From Fibrobacteria bacterium (GTDB taxonomy: Bacteria > Fibrobacterota > Fibrobacteria > UBA11236): DNA of 64,000 bases. Below the pieces are notes generated by a model that saw only the letters and a list, made by a program, of their open reading frames with translations, searched no databases and was not told where the DNA came from. Below, piece by piece: positions 1 through 8,828 of the stretch. The stretch covers positions 186,001 to 250,000 of the forward strand of contig JANYDA010000008.1 in the NCBI GenBank assembly GCA_025360005.1, in the 5' to 3' direction. Numbering within the stretch: position 1 is the stretch's first letter; each line of letters opens with the position of its first letter. The translations under genes and the position numbers were made by a program.

Positions 1-795
1 CAGATCCACCGCATCGTATCCGGGCGCGGGTTTGGCGCGGCGGAAAATGAGCACGCCGTGCAGGGCCGAGCCGACTTCCACGGGCAAGGACAGGTACCAG
101 GCGCCCGGGCCGCCGGAATCCGAAGCGCCGTCCCCGGGGCCGGCGTCGGTGACTTCCACGTCCACTTTTTCCGCGGTGGAGCGGGCCACTTTAACCAGGA
201 AGCCGTGTTGGGAAATGCCGTCCGCGTCCGGATAGAGAACCTTGGCGGCGGAGATGGCCGTGTCCGACGAGGGCGAAGCCACCCAATACCAACCGCCGTC
301 CGATCCGGTGAGGCGGGTGCCCAGCTTGATGACCTTGGTGGACAGCTCATCCATGGAGGCCGCCTCGGCAGTAACGCGCGAGATACTGTGGAGGGAAACC
401 AGCTTGGAGTAGAGGGTGTTCTCGTCCTTGACGCGCTTGGTGAAGAGGGCCTTGTCCGCGCGCTCGGAGATCTCCTCCAGGTGGAAGGGTTTGACCACAT
501 AATCGAAGGCGCCGCTGCGGAGGGCTTGCACGGCGGAGTTGTGGGAAGGATTGCCGGTGGTGACGATGACGGGGACGTCCAGGCCCGCATCCTTCATCTT
601 CTGGAGCAGTTCCAGGCCGGACAGGCCCTGCATGGCGATATCGGTGATGACCAGATCCGTTTGCGCGGCGGCCAGATGGGCCAGCGCTTCTTCGGCGCGG
701 GTGAAGCCCGTGACTTCGTGCCCCTTCTCGCGGAAGAAGCGCGCGATGATTTCGGTGATGTGGCTTTCGTCGTCGATGATGACCAGACGGGCCAT
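1..795 (-). CDS. Response regulator with receiver and GAF-like domain (3' end outside window)
   Basis: I translated this by hand because the reading frame runs off the window edge with no stop. The ATG is at 795, and 265 codons are open to position 1. Residues 1-120 form a receiver domain: the acidic pair D8/D9, phospho-acceptor D52 in VITDIAMQG, a T79/T80 switch region and K102 in VVKPFH. Residues from about 125 onward look GAF-like, with a YSKLVSLHSISR start and a GGWYWVAS strand. The missing C-terminus could be an output domain such as HD-GYP, GGDEF or a histidine kinase, and I cannot tell which. It lies 38 bp downstream of pyrG on the same strand and may be co-transcribed with it. Confidence 0.8.
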   Translation of the reverse strand, partial: MARLVIIDDESHITEIIARFFREKGHEVTGFTRAEEALAHLAAAQTDLVITDIAMQGLSGLELLQKMKDAGLDVPVIVTTGNPSHNSAVQALRSGAFDYVVKPFHLEEISERADKALFTKRVKDENTLYSKLVSLHSISRVTAEAASMDELSTKVIKLGTRLTGSDGGWYWVASPSSDTAISAAKVLYPDADGISQHGFLVKVARSTAEKVDVEVTDAGPGDGASDSGGPGAWYLSLPVEVGSALHGVLIFRRAKPAPGYDAVDL

Positions 796-833
796 TTTAC
801 CTCATTCCGGATTCGCCAAGATCAGCCGGCCGC

Positions 834-2471
834 TCATTCCGAAAGAGCGACCTTGACGAGATGGTAGAAGAGCGGGCTGGGCGTGCGCAGGTTGCTGGTA
901 AGCTCCGGATGGAATTGGGACCCCATGAAGAACTTGTGATCGGGCAATTCCATCACCTGCATGATATTCTCGGTGGGATGCTTGCCGGAAAAGACCAGGC
1001 CCTTCTCTTCCAGGGGCTTGATATAGTCCGGATTCACTTCGTAACGATGGCGGAAGCGCTGGCGCACCATGGTCTTGTTGCCGAAGATCTTGAAGGCCAT
1101 GCTGCCCGATTTGATCTCTACGTCGTGCCCCCCCAGCCGCATGGTGCCGCCCTTGTTGGACAGGTTCTTCTGGCCGGGCAGGATATCGATGACGGGGTGC
1201 GGGACGTTGACACCCTCTTCGCGCACCTCGGTGGTATTGGCATCCTTGAGGCCGGCCACGTTGCGGGCGAATTCCACCACGGCCAGTTGCATGCCGTAGC
1301 AGATGCCCAGGTAGGGGATGTTCTTCTCGCGCACGTATTGGATGACCTTGATCTTGCCTTCGATGCCGCGGTGGCCGAAGCCGCCGGGGACGATGACGCC
1401 CTGGGCCCCTTTGAGCGCGGCCTCCACGCCGGCCGTGTCCGAAAGCTTGGAAGTATCCACCCATTTGATCTCGACCTTGCAGTTGAGATGGGCTCCGCAA
1501 TGCGTCAACGCTTCTACGACCGAGGCATAGGAATCCTCAAGCGTGGTGTACTTGCCGCACAGGGCGATGGTGACCGCCTTGCGGGGGTGGACCTGGTTGT
1601 TCTTGATGTTGCTGACCCAGGTGTCCCATTGGCGCAGGTCCGGGGGCGAATAGATGCCCAAGGCCGTGTGCAGCAATTCCGGCAGGCCTTCCTTCTCGTA
1701 GATGAGCGGGATTTCGTAAACGGAGGCTACGTCTGGACCGGAGATGACCGCGCTGGGCGAGATGTTGCAATAAGAGGCGATTTTCTCCTTGATGGACGGG
1801 CTCAGCAGCTCCGAACAGCGGCCGATGATGATGTCCGGTTCGATGCCTTTTTCGTTGAGCAGGCGTACGGACATCTGGGTGGGCTTGGACTTCTGCTCGT
1901 GCACGCCTTCCGGAACGGGCACGTAGGTAAGGTGGACGTAGATGAGGTTGTCCTCGCCCACGTCCCGCTTCAACTGGCGGATGGCTTCCAGGTAGAATTG
2001 ATTCTCCAGATCGCCCACGGTGCCGCCCACTTCGATGAGGAGCACGTCCGCGTTTTCCTTGGCGGCTATCTCATGGTACCAGTTCTTGATGGAGTCGGTG
2101 ACATGGGGGATGAACTGGACGGTCTTGCCCAGGTAGTCGCCGCGGCGTTCCTTTTCCAGGATGTTCTTGAAGACCTTGCCCATGGTGAGGTTCCAATAGA
2201 ACTTGGTCTCGATGTTCATGAAGCGTTCGTAATGGCCGAAGTCCATGTCCACTTCCCCGCCGTCGTCCTGCACGAAAACCTCTCCGTGTTCGATGGGATT
2301 CATGGTGCCGGGATCGGTGTTGAGATAACCGTCACACTTGACGGGAATAACCTTGAGGCGGCCCGAAAGGAGGTTGCCGATGGAGGCGGCGGCGATGCCC
2401 TTGCCCAGACCGGAGAGGACTCCCCCGGTGACAACTATGAATTTGCAACTGGCTTTCCGGGGCTTGGACAC
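834..2471 (-). CDS. pyrG: CTP synthase
   Basis: This enzyme converts UTP to CTP using ATP and glutamine-derived ammonia, in the cytoplasm. The 545-residue length is normal for the family. The N-terminal synthetase domain carries the hallmark VTGGVLSGLGKGI. The C-terminal class I glutamine amidotransferase domain shows VPGGFGHRG, the nucleophile motif LGICYGMQ at about residue 392, and QFHPE near the end. It follows kdsB by 23 bp on the same strand. This placement is sensible because KdsB consumes CTP. The long frame antisense to this gene is a high-GC shadow. Confidence 0.97.
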   Translation of the reverse strand: MSKPRKASCKFIVVTGGVLSGLGKGIAAASIGNLLSGRLKVIPVKCDGYLNTDPGTMNPIEHGEVFVQDDGGEVDMDFGHYERFMNIETKFYWNLTMGKVFKNILEKERRGDYLGKTVQFIPHVTDSIKNWYHEIAAKENADVLLIEVGGTVGDLENQFYLEAIRQLKRDVGEDNLIYVHLTYVPVPEGVHEQKSKPTQMSVRLLNEKGIEPDIIIGRCSELLSPSIKEKIASYCNISPSAVISGPDVASVYEIPLIYEKEGLPELLHTALGIYSPPDLRQWDTWVSNIKNNQVHPRKAVTIALCGKYTTLEDSYASVVEALTHCGAHLNCKVEIKWVDTSKLSDTAGVEAALKGAQGVIVPGGFGHRGIEGKIKVIQYVREKNIPYLGICYGMQLAVVEFARNVAGLKDANTTEVREEGVNVPHPVIDILPGQKNLSNKGGTMRLGGHDVEIKSGSMAFKIFGNKTMVRQRFRHRYEVNPDYIKPLEEKGLVFSGKHPTENIMQVMELPDHKFFMGSQFHPELTSNLRTPSPLFYHLVKVALSE

Positions 2472-2494
2472 GTGGGATACCTTCCTAAAGGGAA

Positions 2495-3286
2495 TTAAGA
2501 TCGAATTATAACCATATTCGGGTCCGCTTCGGCATTATCCGCGGGCCAGGATGCTCCGCCCGCCGAAGCCCGTTGCAGCAGGGCCAGCGCGGCTGCCGCA
2601 TCTTCCGGAACATCAACGGCTTGGCCGAGGAAAGGACAGGCGTGGGCGCGGATGGGCGCGGCCGCGAAGTCACGCAGCAGTTCGTGGCTTTCGGAAAGTT
2701 CCAGTCCCGATTGCGCGCCTTGGGCGTATTTGCGCACATAGGTTTTGGAGTAACCATAGCTGCCCATCTGCAAGCGGGACTCCGCCAACAGTCCGGCGGC
2801 CACGTGCGGCTTACCGCGGTAGAAATCCAGTACCCGGCCATCCGCGTCGAGACCGGTCTTGCACCGGTGGGGATTGTCCAATTCAGCTTGCGAAGCGGGA
2901 TGATCGTGGACCAGCACATGCACGGATTCCGGATCCAGAACCAGGGCCCGGCAAATGAGACGCAGGGCTTGGGACGGGAAGACGGGTTCATCGCCTTGCA
3001 GGTTCACGATCAAATCGTTGGCGATATAGTCATGGTATTTGCCTATGCGCTCGCTGCCGTTTGCGGCGGGGCCGGTTAGCTCGGCGCGGAAGCCCGCATC
3101 CACCACAGCGTCGCGGATGGCATGGGAATCCGTCAGGCACAAAATCTCATCGAAACAACCGGCCTCTTGGGCGCGGCGCAGGGTATGGACCACGATGGGA
3201 ATCCCCAGGAGGGGATGCAGCATCTTGCCGGGGAACCGATTGGACGCCAGGCGCGCAGGCACGGCGCAACTGACCTTGCGGGTCAT
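2495..3286 (-). CDS. kdsB: 3-deoxy-manno-octulosonate cytidylyltransferase (CMP-Kdo synthetase)
   Basis: This activates Kdo with CTP to give CMP-Kdo for lipid A-core assembly, which indicates an LPS-bearing outer membrane. At 263 residues it is of normal length. The nucleotidyltransferase signature PARLASNRFPGK lies at residues 10-21 and the nucleotide-binding LQGDEP is at about residue 96. The usual YAYR-type motif is replaced by MGSYGYSKTYVRKYA, a moderate divergence, so another CMP-sugar synthetase specificity is possible. The gene is 4 bp downstream of gatC and upstream of pyrG, in an apparent gatC-kdsB-pyrG operon. Confidence 0.85.
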   Translation of the reverse strand: MTRKVSCAVPARLASNRFPGKMLHPLLGIPIVVHTLRRAQEAGCFDEILCLTDSHAIRDAVVDAGFRAELTGPAANGSERIGKYHDYIANDLIVNLQGDEPVFPSQALRLICRALVLDPESVHVLVHDHPASQAELDNPHRCKTGLDADGRVLDFYRGKPHVAAGLLAESRLQMGSYGYSKTYVRKYAQGAQSGLELSESHELLRDFAAAPIRAHACPFLGQAVDVPEDAAAALALLQRASAGGASWPADNAEADPNMVIIRS

Positions 3287-3290
3287 AAAG

Positions 3291-3581
3291 TCATCCGCCC
3301 ATCACCTTGGGGATGGAAAAGTGATCCATGTTGACGGAAGGCGCGTTGCGGAAAGCGAGTTCCTTGGGCAAACCGGGTACATTTTCATCCGCGCGGAGCG
3401 GGCGCGGCGAGGTGTCCACGGCGAGCATGGGCTCGACATCCTTCAAGTCTATTTTCTTGAGGACGGCCATGTATTCGACCAGCCCGTTGAGCGAACCCGT
3501 CATCTTCTCGACATCGGCGTCCGAGAGTTCCAGGCGGGAGAGCTTTGCCATTCTGAGTACTTGTTCGCGATTGACTTCCAT
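3291..3581 (-). CDS. gatC: Asp/Glu-tRNA(Asn/Gln) amidotransferase subunit C
   Basis: This is the small subunit of the GatCAB complex, which amidates misacylated Glu-tRNA(Gln) or Asp-tRNA(Asn). The 96 residues match the family: an N-terminal helix VLRMAKLSRLELSD, a central helix around LNGLVEYMAVLKKID, and the typical PLRADE followed by a C-terminal FSIPKVMGG. gatA and gatB are not in the window. It is the first gene of the kdsB-pyrG run. The 209 bp upstream (3582-3790) contain no gene and presumably hold the promoter; I see only an A/T-rich stretch near 3683-3705 as a candidate. Confidence 0.93.
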   Translation of the reverse strand: MEVNREQVLRMAKLSRLELSDADVEKMTGSLNGLVEYMAVLKKIDLKDVEPMLAVDTSPRPLRADENVPGLPKELAFRNAPSVNMDHFSIPKVMGG

Positions 3582-3790
3582 GTGGGACCCTCTCCAAATG
3601 TCTGAAACGCCGCTACCCGGCGCGATCGAGGCGGCGCTGGATGGAAAGCTGGGAGCGGACTTCTTGGGCCCGACCCCAGAGGGGAAAGATAGTTAAAGAG
3701 GATAGGCTGTCGTTCCCGGAGTCCCCCGGGAGCATGCGGAGCCGCGGAGCGGAGCCTGCACCCCGCTAGGCATCCGCAATTGGCGCTACT

Positions 3791-4939
3791 TTAGCGCAAT
3801 ACCACCATTTTCCGGACCAGCCCGCCGGATCGGGCATCGCGGACAAACAGGATGCCGGACTGACGGGGAGGCACCCCGAAAGAGGTCTCCCCCGTTTTCG
3901 CAGTGAAGACGGAGCGGGTGCGGCCGGTTAGATCGGAGACCCGCAAGCGTTCACCGCTGCGCAGCCCCAACCGTTTGGCGTCCAGATCGAAACGGTCCTG
4001 TCCGGTGCGGACCAGCGTGGACCCCAGGTTCACTTCGCTGATGACGTCGAACTTGTCCTGGATCTTTCCGGTAATATCCTTGAAATAAAAGGAGGCTTTG
4101 TTGGCCTGTCCGCCCACGTTGAAAGTCGCGAACATGGCACCGTAACTGCCGGTGAACTGTTTGGCGAACCACGGACCGTGTACGCAAAGGTCACGGAAGC
4201 TCGCGCCACCCAGGCCGCTGACGAATGAAAAGCTTTCCCCCTTTTTCACATGCAGGCTGCTGGACGAATCCGCAACCGTCTGCTTGGTGAAATTGCTGAG
4301 AAGATTGGTGCGTACGTAGGAATGCTCGTGGCCGGCGGCCATGATGGCTCCGCCCAGGCGGGACTCTTCGTACACGGGCCAGCCGGCCTCGTCGGGTTTG
4401 GTGCAACCTTGCATCAGATGCTGGTTGACATGCCAGGCGGAGAAGCGCCAGATGGAATTGTCCTGGGCCAGTTGCTGGCGTATGAAAGCGTCATGCCCGG
4501 TGCCTTCCAGGCCGGGCGTGGTGAATACGAAGAAGATGCCTTTGTAGTTGAAGGCACATTGCTTGCCCATGGTCCCGGTGATGGTGACGCCCAATTTCTG
4601 CATGCGCGCAGCGATATAAGCCCCGTAGCCGTTGGCTCCGGGAAACTTCGTTTGATCATGGTTTCCCATCACGGAAATTTGCAGAAAATTCGGGCCCAGT
4701 ACCTTGTCTGTCTGGGCTTCCCAGGCGGCGGGATTGTCGGCATAGTCGAAATCGCCCAAGTGGACCAGCAGTTGCGCGCCCTCGGATTTTACCAGGTTGA
4801 GGACGGCGACGGAATTGGTGGTGAGCCCTTGGTCCCCCAGCAAAGCGATTTTGAAATCAGGGGGCGGGACTTCCGCGCGGACCTGGGCGGCAAATGCTCC
4901 CAGCGTCACCGTCAAGAAAGTCAAGATGAAGCGAATCAT
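3791..4939 (-). CDS. Exported calcineurin-like metallophosphoesterase
   Basis: This 382-residue protein has a signal peptide at residues 1-22. It carries the metal-binding blocks of calcineurin-like phosphoesterases: LLGDQG (D36), HLGDFDY (D63), MGNHDQ (N93-H94), a histidine in SAWHVNQH near residue 170, and AAGHEHSYVRT near residue 203. The layout resembles purple-acid-phosphatase-like secreted enzymes. The substrate is unknown. The last 75 or so residues form a separate beta-rich tail ending in GILFVRDARSGGLVRKMVVLR-type sequence, like type IX secretion sorting tails. It appears to be a single-gene unit, and its function beyond phosphoesterase is not predictable. Confidence 0.82.
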   Translation of the reverse strand: MIRFILTFLTVTLGAFAAQVRAEVPPPDFKIALLGDQGLTTNSVAVLNLVKSEGAQLLVHLGDFDYADNPAAWEAQTDKVLGPNFLQISVMGNHDQTKFPGANGYGAYIAARMQKLGVTITGTMGKQCAFNYKGIFFVFTTPGLEGTGHDAFIRQQLAQDNSIWRFSAWHVNQHLMQGCTKPDEAGWPVYEESRLGGAIMAAGHEHSYVRTNLLSNFTKQTVADSSSSLHVKKGESFSFVSGLGGASFRDLCVHGPWFAKQFTGSYGAMFATFNVGGQANKASFYFKDITGKIQDKFDVISEVNLGSTLVRTGQDRFDLDAKRLGLRSGERLRVSDLTGRTRSVFTAKTGETSFGVPPRQSGILFVRDARSGGLVRKMVVLR

Positions 4940-4966
4940 TTTAACTCCTTCCTTGGGATATTCCCA

Positions 4967-5718
4967 TCACTGAACCACCGCAAGCGAGGGCGTTGTGATG
5001 GCACAACGATAACCGCGCAGCCCATTATAATTCATATGATCAGCGGCCTCGAGATCTAACCGTACTCTATCGAGTACATGCGGAAAACTTTCAGGAATGA
5101 AGCGTATTTGATTCGGATGATAACCAAGGATGCCCCGCTTGGATGCGGGCAGCCGCGCACCGGGTGGGAAGGTTAAAAATCCTCGCGCAAGCCCAGGCTG
5201 GACGTTATTACGAAAGGACAGCCTGGCTTCGATTTCCACATTGCCGCCAGACCAAATCCAGGCGCTTTGGAACCGCGCTCCGGGATCGGGGCGTCCGAAG
5301 AAGGCGTCGGAGCGATAGCCTTTCACCTTGCCCAACCAACTTTCCCGCCACAGGAAACTGGGCCGACCCCGATGCGCAAAGCCAGGCGCGGCAGCGGCGG
5401 CCAGTTGAGCCGAAATCCCAAATGGGCGAAACCGCCCAGAGATCGGCGCGATCTTTATATAGGGAGCCCGCGCCGCGCAGCAGCAGCCAGGGCTTGAGAG
5501 AATAGTCCGCATAGGCTTCGGCGCCCACTTGCACCACCCGATAGGCTTTGGCATCCAGCTCGCGAGGCGGAAAGATATTTGGCAAAACGGTTCTCCGGAG
5601 TGAAAACGAATGGGAAAGGAGCGCTGCCACCATTCCCATTAAATGCCAAGCGAATATGCAGCCGGGATTCAACTCCCGATTTATCTTCCGGGGACGGGAA
5701 TACCGCATCGATGGCAAA
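4967..5718 (-). pseudogene. Frameshifted remnant of an outer-membrane-like protein
   Basis: No single frame covers this stretch, but protein-like sequence continues across frames on the minus strand. One frame gives PFPFVFTPENRFAKYLSA. A second gives KAYRVVQVGAEAYADYSLK and LWAVSPIWDFG. A third gives FRLNWPPLPRLALRIGVG. A fourth stretch, in the frame ending at 4967, gives VKGYRSDAFFGRPDPG and GYHPNQIRFIPESFPHVLD before the stop. The alternating hydrophobic pattern is like beta-barrel strands. At least three indels are needed to join it. I do not recognise the family. Either a real gene has decayed or the assembly has indel errors here. It lies between the phosphoesterase and the divergently oriented dehydrogenase. 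Confidence 0.5.
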
Positions 5719-5765
5719 CCGGATCCACGATGCATAACGCCAATCCGGCTTCCCAAGGAGACGAC

Positions 5766-7382
5766 ATGTCCTTATCCGCCCGCAAGGCCCTAGGGCCCGC
5801 CATCGCCCTGGCCGCGATTGCTTTCCTGATCCCCGCATCGCCGGCGCGCGCCGCCGATCCCTGCCTTACGGTGCTGGATACCGAAATCAAGAAGGTGCAG
5901 CTTACCGCCGCGCTGGTCAACCCCATGGAGCTGGCCATCGCTCCGGACAAACGCATCTTCATCGTCGAAAAGGTCACGGGCAAGGTGCGCATCTTCGACC
6001 CGGCCACTTCGCAATTGACCGACGCCGCCACCATCCCGGTCTATTCGCCCACCCATGAAGGGCTGTTGGGGATCACCCTGGATCCCGGATTCGCATCCAA
6101 TCATTTCGTGTACGTCTACTATTCCCACCCTACGGAAGCCAAGCATGAGCTGGCCCGCTTCACCGAGGTGGGCGGCAAATTGGACGCGGCTTCCAAAAAG
6201 ATAATGCTCACCGTGCCGGGCGTGCGCTGGGCGGATGAGCACCATTCCTCCGGCTCGCTGGCGTTCGGCCCGGACGGAAACCTCTACCTTTCCACCGGAG
6301 AGAACGTGGACCCGACCGTTTCCCAAGGCTACGCCTCCGTCAATGAGGCCAAGCGCCTGGAAGACACGCAGGCGACGGCCGCCAACACCAATGATCTCAA
6401 CGGCAAGATCCTGCGCATCCATCCGGAAGCGGACGGATCCTATACCATTCCGGCCGGCAACCTTTTCCCCGCTTCTGCCAAGACCAAAGGCGAGATTTAT
6501 ACCATGGGTATGCGCAACCCCATCCGCATCGCGCTGGACTCCAAGACCGGATGGCTCTACTGGAGCGAGCCGGGACCGGATGCCGAGACCGTAAGCGCCA
6601 CGCGCGGTCCCATCGGCCGGGATGAGATCAACCGCGCCAAGGCGCCGGGGTTCTTCGGCTGGCCTTATTTCATCGCGGACAACCAATCCTATATAACCAA
6701 CGGCAAAACCCAGGATCCGCTCCATCCCGTGAACAACTCCGTCAACAACACCGGCGAGAACAATCTCCCTCCTGCGCAAGCGCCTTTGCTGGCCTATGAC
6801 GATGCCGGCAATCCCAAGTACGCGGCCTTCGAGACCAATCCGGCGCGCGCTTCCATCATGGGCGGGGTCTACCGTTTCAATCCCGCCTTTACCTCCCCGC
6901 GCCGGCTCCCGCCCCGCTTCGACGGAAGCCTGTTCATAATGGACTGGGCCCGCCATTGGATCAATGAAGTGACCTTCACCGCGGCCGGGGAGGTAGCGGA
7001 CGTGGTACCCTTCCTGAAAAGCCAGAGGCCCAACGGCCCCATCGACATGGCTTTCGGCCCGGACGGGGAAATGTTCCTGCTGGAATACGATGCGCACGCC
7101 TTGTTCCGCGTGGAGTACGCCGGATCGTGCAAAATGGACGGGATAACCGATTTGGCCCGCGCCGAACGGACGGCGCCCGGGCCCGGGCGGGCCGCCGCTC
7201 TGCTGTGGATCCCGGCGGATGCCCGCCTATACGCGCCTCCCGGAACGGGTAACGTGCAGGTTTACAACATGCGCGGCATGCGCCTGTGGAGCGCGGCAAA
7301 GAAGGGTTCCGGAAACGGAATCGCCTGGGTCGATCTCCCCAAAGCCTACGCCGGTAGGCCCGCCTGGGTTCGCTGGGAATAG
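5766..7382 (+). CDS. Exported GSDH-type (PQQ-dependent) sugar dehydrogenase-like protein
   Basis: The ATG at 5766 is preceded by AAGGAG at 5755-5760, which is better than the in-frame ATG at 5643. This gives 538 residues. A signal peptide covers residues 1-29. The body is a beta-propeller of the glucose/sorbosone dehydrogenase family: ELAIAPDKRIFIVEK, EGLLGITLDPGF, SLAFGPDGNLYLSTG, TNDLNGKILRIHPE, MGMRNPIRIALDS and EINRAKAPGFFGWPYF. Such enzymes oxidise sugars at the cell surface or periplasm with PQQ. PQQ use is inferred from the family, and no pqq genes are in the window. A C-terminal beta-rich extension (about the last 70 residues) resembles a sorting tail. The next gene encodes a lactonase-like propeller. 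Confidence 0.85.
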   Translation: MSLSARKALGPAIALAAIAFLIPASPARAADPCLTVLDTEIKKVQLTAALVNPMELAIAPDKRIFIVEKVTGKVRIFDPATSQLTDAATIPVYSPTHEGLLGITLDPGFASNHFVYVYYSHPTEAKHELARFTEVGGKLDAASKKIMLTVPGVRWADEHHSSGSLAFGPDGNLYLSTGENVDPTVSQGYASVNEAKRLEDTQATAANTNDLNGKILRIHPEADGSYTIPAGNLFPASAKTKGEIYTMGMRNPIRIALDSKTGWLYWSEPGPDAETVSATRGPIGRDEINRAKAPGFFGWPYFIADNQSYITNGKTQDPLHPVNNSVNNTGENNLPPAQAPLLAYDDAGNPKYAAFETNPARASIMGGVYRFNPAFTSPRRLPPRFDGSLFIMDWARHWINEVTFTAAGEVADVVPFLKSQRPNGPIDMAFGPDGEMFLLEYDAHALFRVEYAGSCKMDGITDLARAERTAPGPGRAAALLWIPADARLYAPPGTGNVQVYNMRGMRLWSAAKKGSGNGIAWVDLPKAYAGRPAWVRWE

Positions 7383-7508
7383 CCAACGTCTACATATACC
7401 GATTCCGGAGTTTGAAACGGGCGGTCAAATCCGGCTTTGCCCCCTATATTGTCTTGCAACACTGGTCCGCGCAGGTGCCTTGCCGCGCCGGACCTTTCGG
7501 GGGGCGAT

Positions 7509-8600
7509 ATGATTCGTTCGATTTTGGCTTGGGGATGCCTGGGCCTTTTGGGAATGGGAATGGGAATGGGAATGGGCGCAGCCTGGGCGCAACAATCCGC
7601 GCTGGTGGACCTTCCCGATTCCATTGCCGCCCCGGGCGCCACGGTCAAGTGGGTCAAAAAAGTGGCGGCCTATTGCGAAGGTCCCGCCGTGGACGCCCAA
7701 GGCAACCTTTACTTCACGCAGCAGAAGGGCAGCGATTGGCCCATCTGGAAAATCGATCCCGCCAACCCTGCCGATACCGGTAAGATCTGGGGGCCGCCCG
7801 GATTCCAGAGCAATGGATTGGCATTCGACTCCCAAGGCCGCATGTACGCGGCGCAAAAAGGAAAGGTCTCTCGTTACACTTTAGACGGAAAAATCGACTC
7901 GACCCTGGCCACCTCCGGGCAAGGAGCCAACTTCGGCCAGGCCAACGACCTGACCTTGGCCGCGGACGGTTCCTTCTATTTCACCGACTTGGCCGCGCAG
8001 GTATTCCACGTGGATGCCAAGGGGAAGCTCAGCGTGGCCGGTTCGAGTTTCAAAGGCGCCAACGGCATCGAGTACCTGGAAGAGGAAAAGGCCGTGTATG
8101 TCTTTGAATACAACAAGAGCCAAATCACGCGCAATGATATAGCCGCAGACGGCAGCCTGACCAATCCCCGCCCCTTTATCCAGGCGACCGCCCCGGACGG
8201 AGCCGATATCGACAGCCATGGGAATTGGTATGTGGGAAGCTACGAAACCGGAACCGTTTTCGTCTTCAACGCCAAGGCCGAGCAAATCGGGAAAATCGCT
8301 TTCAAACAAACCGCCGGGCAAATGTATGACGCCACCGCCGGCGACCGCGGGAATATCTGCAATTGCCATTTCGGGGGCGCGGCGAACAAGACCTTGTATT
8401 GCACCGGTGACGGCGGTGCCTACAGCATCGATTTGAAAATCGCCGGACGCAAACCCTTATTCGCGGCCGGAGTGAGGACGGCATGGATCGCGCCTATGGC
8501 GAAACCCGCGGTCCTATCCGGGATATTCCGGTTGGACGGGCGCGGAATCCCTTCGCGGTCCACGCCCATGTTCCGGGCGCCCATTACCTTGCATCGCTGA
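7509..8600 (+). CDS. Exported SMP-30/gluconolactonase-like beta-propeller
   Basis: The start at 7509 gives 363 residues beginning with a signal peptide that contains four Gly-Met repeats, encoded by a GGGAAT hexanucleotide array. The mature part carries SMP-30/gluconolaconase-type blades: YCEGPAVDAQGNLYFT, SNGLAFDSQGRMYAA, NDLTLAADGSFYFTD, ANGIEYLEEEKAVYV and PDGADIDSHGNWYVG. A sugar lactone would be the product of the dehydrogenase encoded 126 bp upstream, so the pair could work in sequence in the periplasm or outside the cell. This is inference from gene order. The C-terminal 40 residues leave the propeller pattern. A terminator-like hairpin follows at 8625. Confidence 0.83.
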   Translation: MIRSILAWGCLGLLGMGMGMGMGAAWAQQSALVDLPDSIAAPGATVKWVKKVAAYCEGPAVDAQGNLYFTQQKGSDWPIWKIDPANPADTGKIWGPPGFQSNGLAFDSQGRMYAAQKGKVSRYTLDGKIDSTLATSGQGANFGQANDLTLAADGSFYFTDLAAQVFHVDAKGKLSVAGSSFKGANGIEYLEEEKAVYVFEYNKSQITRNDIAADGSLTNPRPFIQATAPDGADIDSHGNWYVGSYETGTVFVFNAKAEQIGKIAFKQTAGQMYDATAGDRGNICNCHFGGAANKTLYCTGDGGAYSIDLKIAGRKPLFAAGVRTAWIAPMAKPAVLSGIFRLDGRGIPSRSTPMFRAPITLHR

Positions 8601-8624
8601 GACCCACCAATCGGTGGAACCGGC

Positions 8625-8684
8625 ATCGCCGGGTTACCTCGCGAGCACGGGCCGAGGCCCGCTAGTGCGGGCCGTAACGGCGAT
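8625..8684 (+). terminator. Nested hairpin followed by T-rich tract
   Basis: Outer arms are 8625-8637 (ATCGCC, GG bulge, GTTAC) and 8674-8684 (GTAACGGCGAT). An inner perfect stem pairs 8656-8662 with 8667-8673 around TAGT. The sequence TTTATTT follows directly. It sits 25 bp after the lactonase stop on the plus strand and fits an intrinsic terminator. It also marks the edge of the AT-rich island. Confidence 0.5.
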
Positions 8685-8723
8685 TTATTTCCCTGTACTC
8701 AGAACATGAGAGGCATAATACCT

Positions 8724-8828
8724 TCACATTTTTCTTTTTAATACCAGTTGGCTTGGCGAAGGCAAAAAGTCCTTCACGATTTCCAAATCACCCATCGGTT
8801 CATGCGTGTATTTAATTTTCTTTTCCAT
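8724..8828 (-). pseudogene. Truncated CopG/BrnA-type antitoxin remnant
   Basis: An ATG at 8828 opens a frame reading MEKKIKYTHEPMGDLEIVKD, then FLPSPSQLVLKRKM and a stop at 8724. This start is typical of small CopG-like antitoxins that accompany BrnT toxins. In intact homologues, as I recall, the sequence continues as NVKV plus a ribbon-helix-helix. Here an AAAAATGTGAAGG stretch would read NVKV if one A were added, so a single-base loss in a poly-A run seems to have broken it. Even after that shift the frame diverges and ends at 8662. Its start overlaps the end of the toxin remnant by 17 bp, the usual toxin-antitoxin arrangement. Confidence 0.55.

Noticed and set aside
861-2498. 545-residue open frame antisense to pyrG
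   Set aside because: It mirrors the pyrG frame in high-GC DNA and has no domain-like sequence; pyrG itself is certain.
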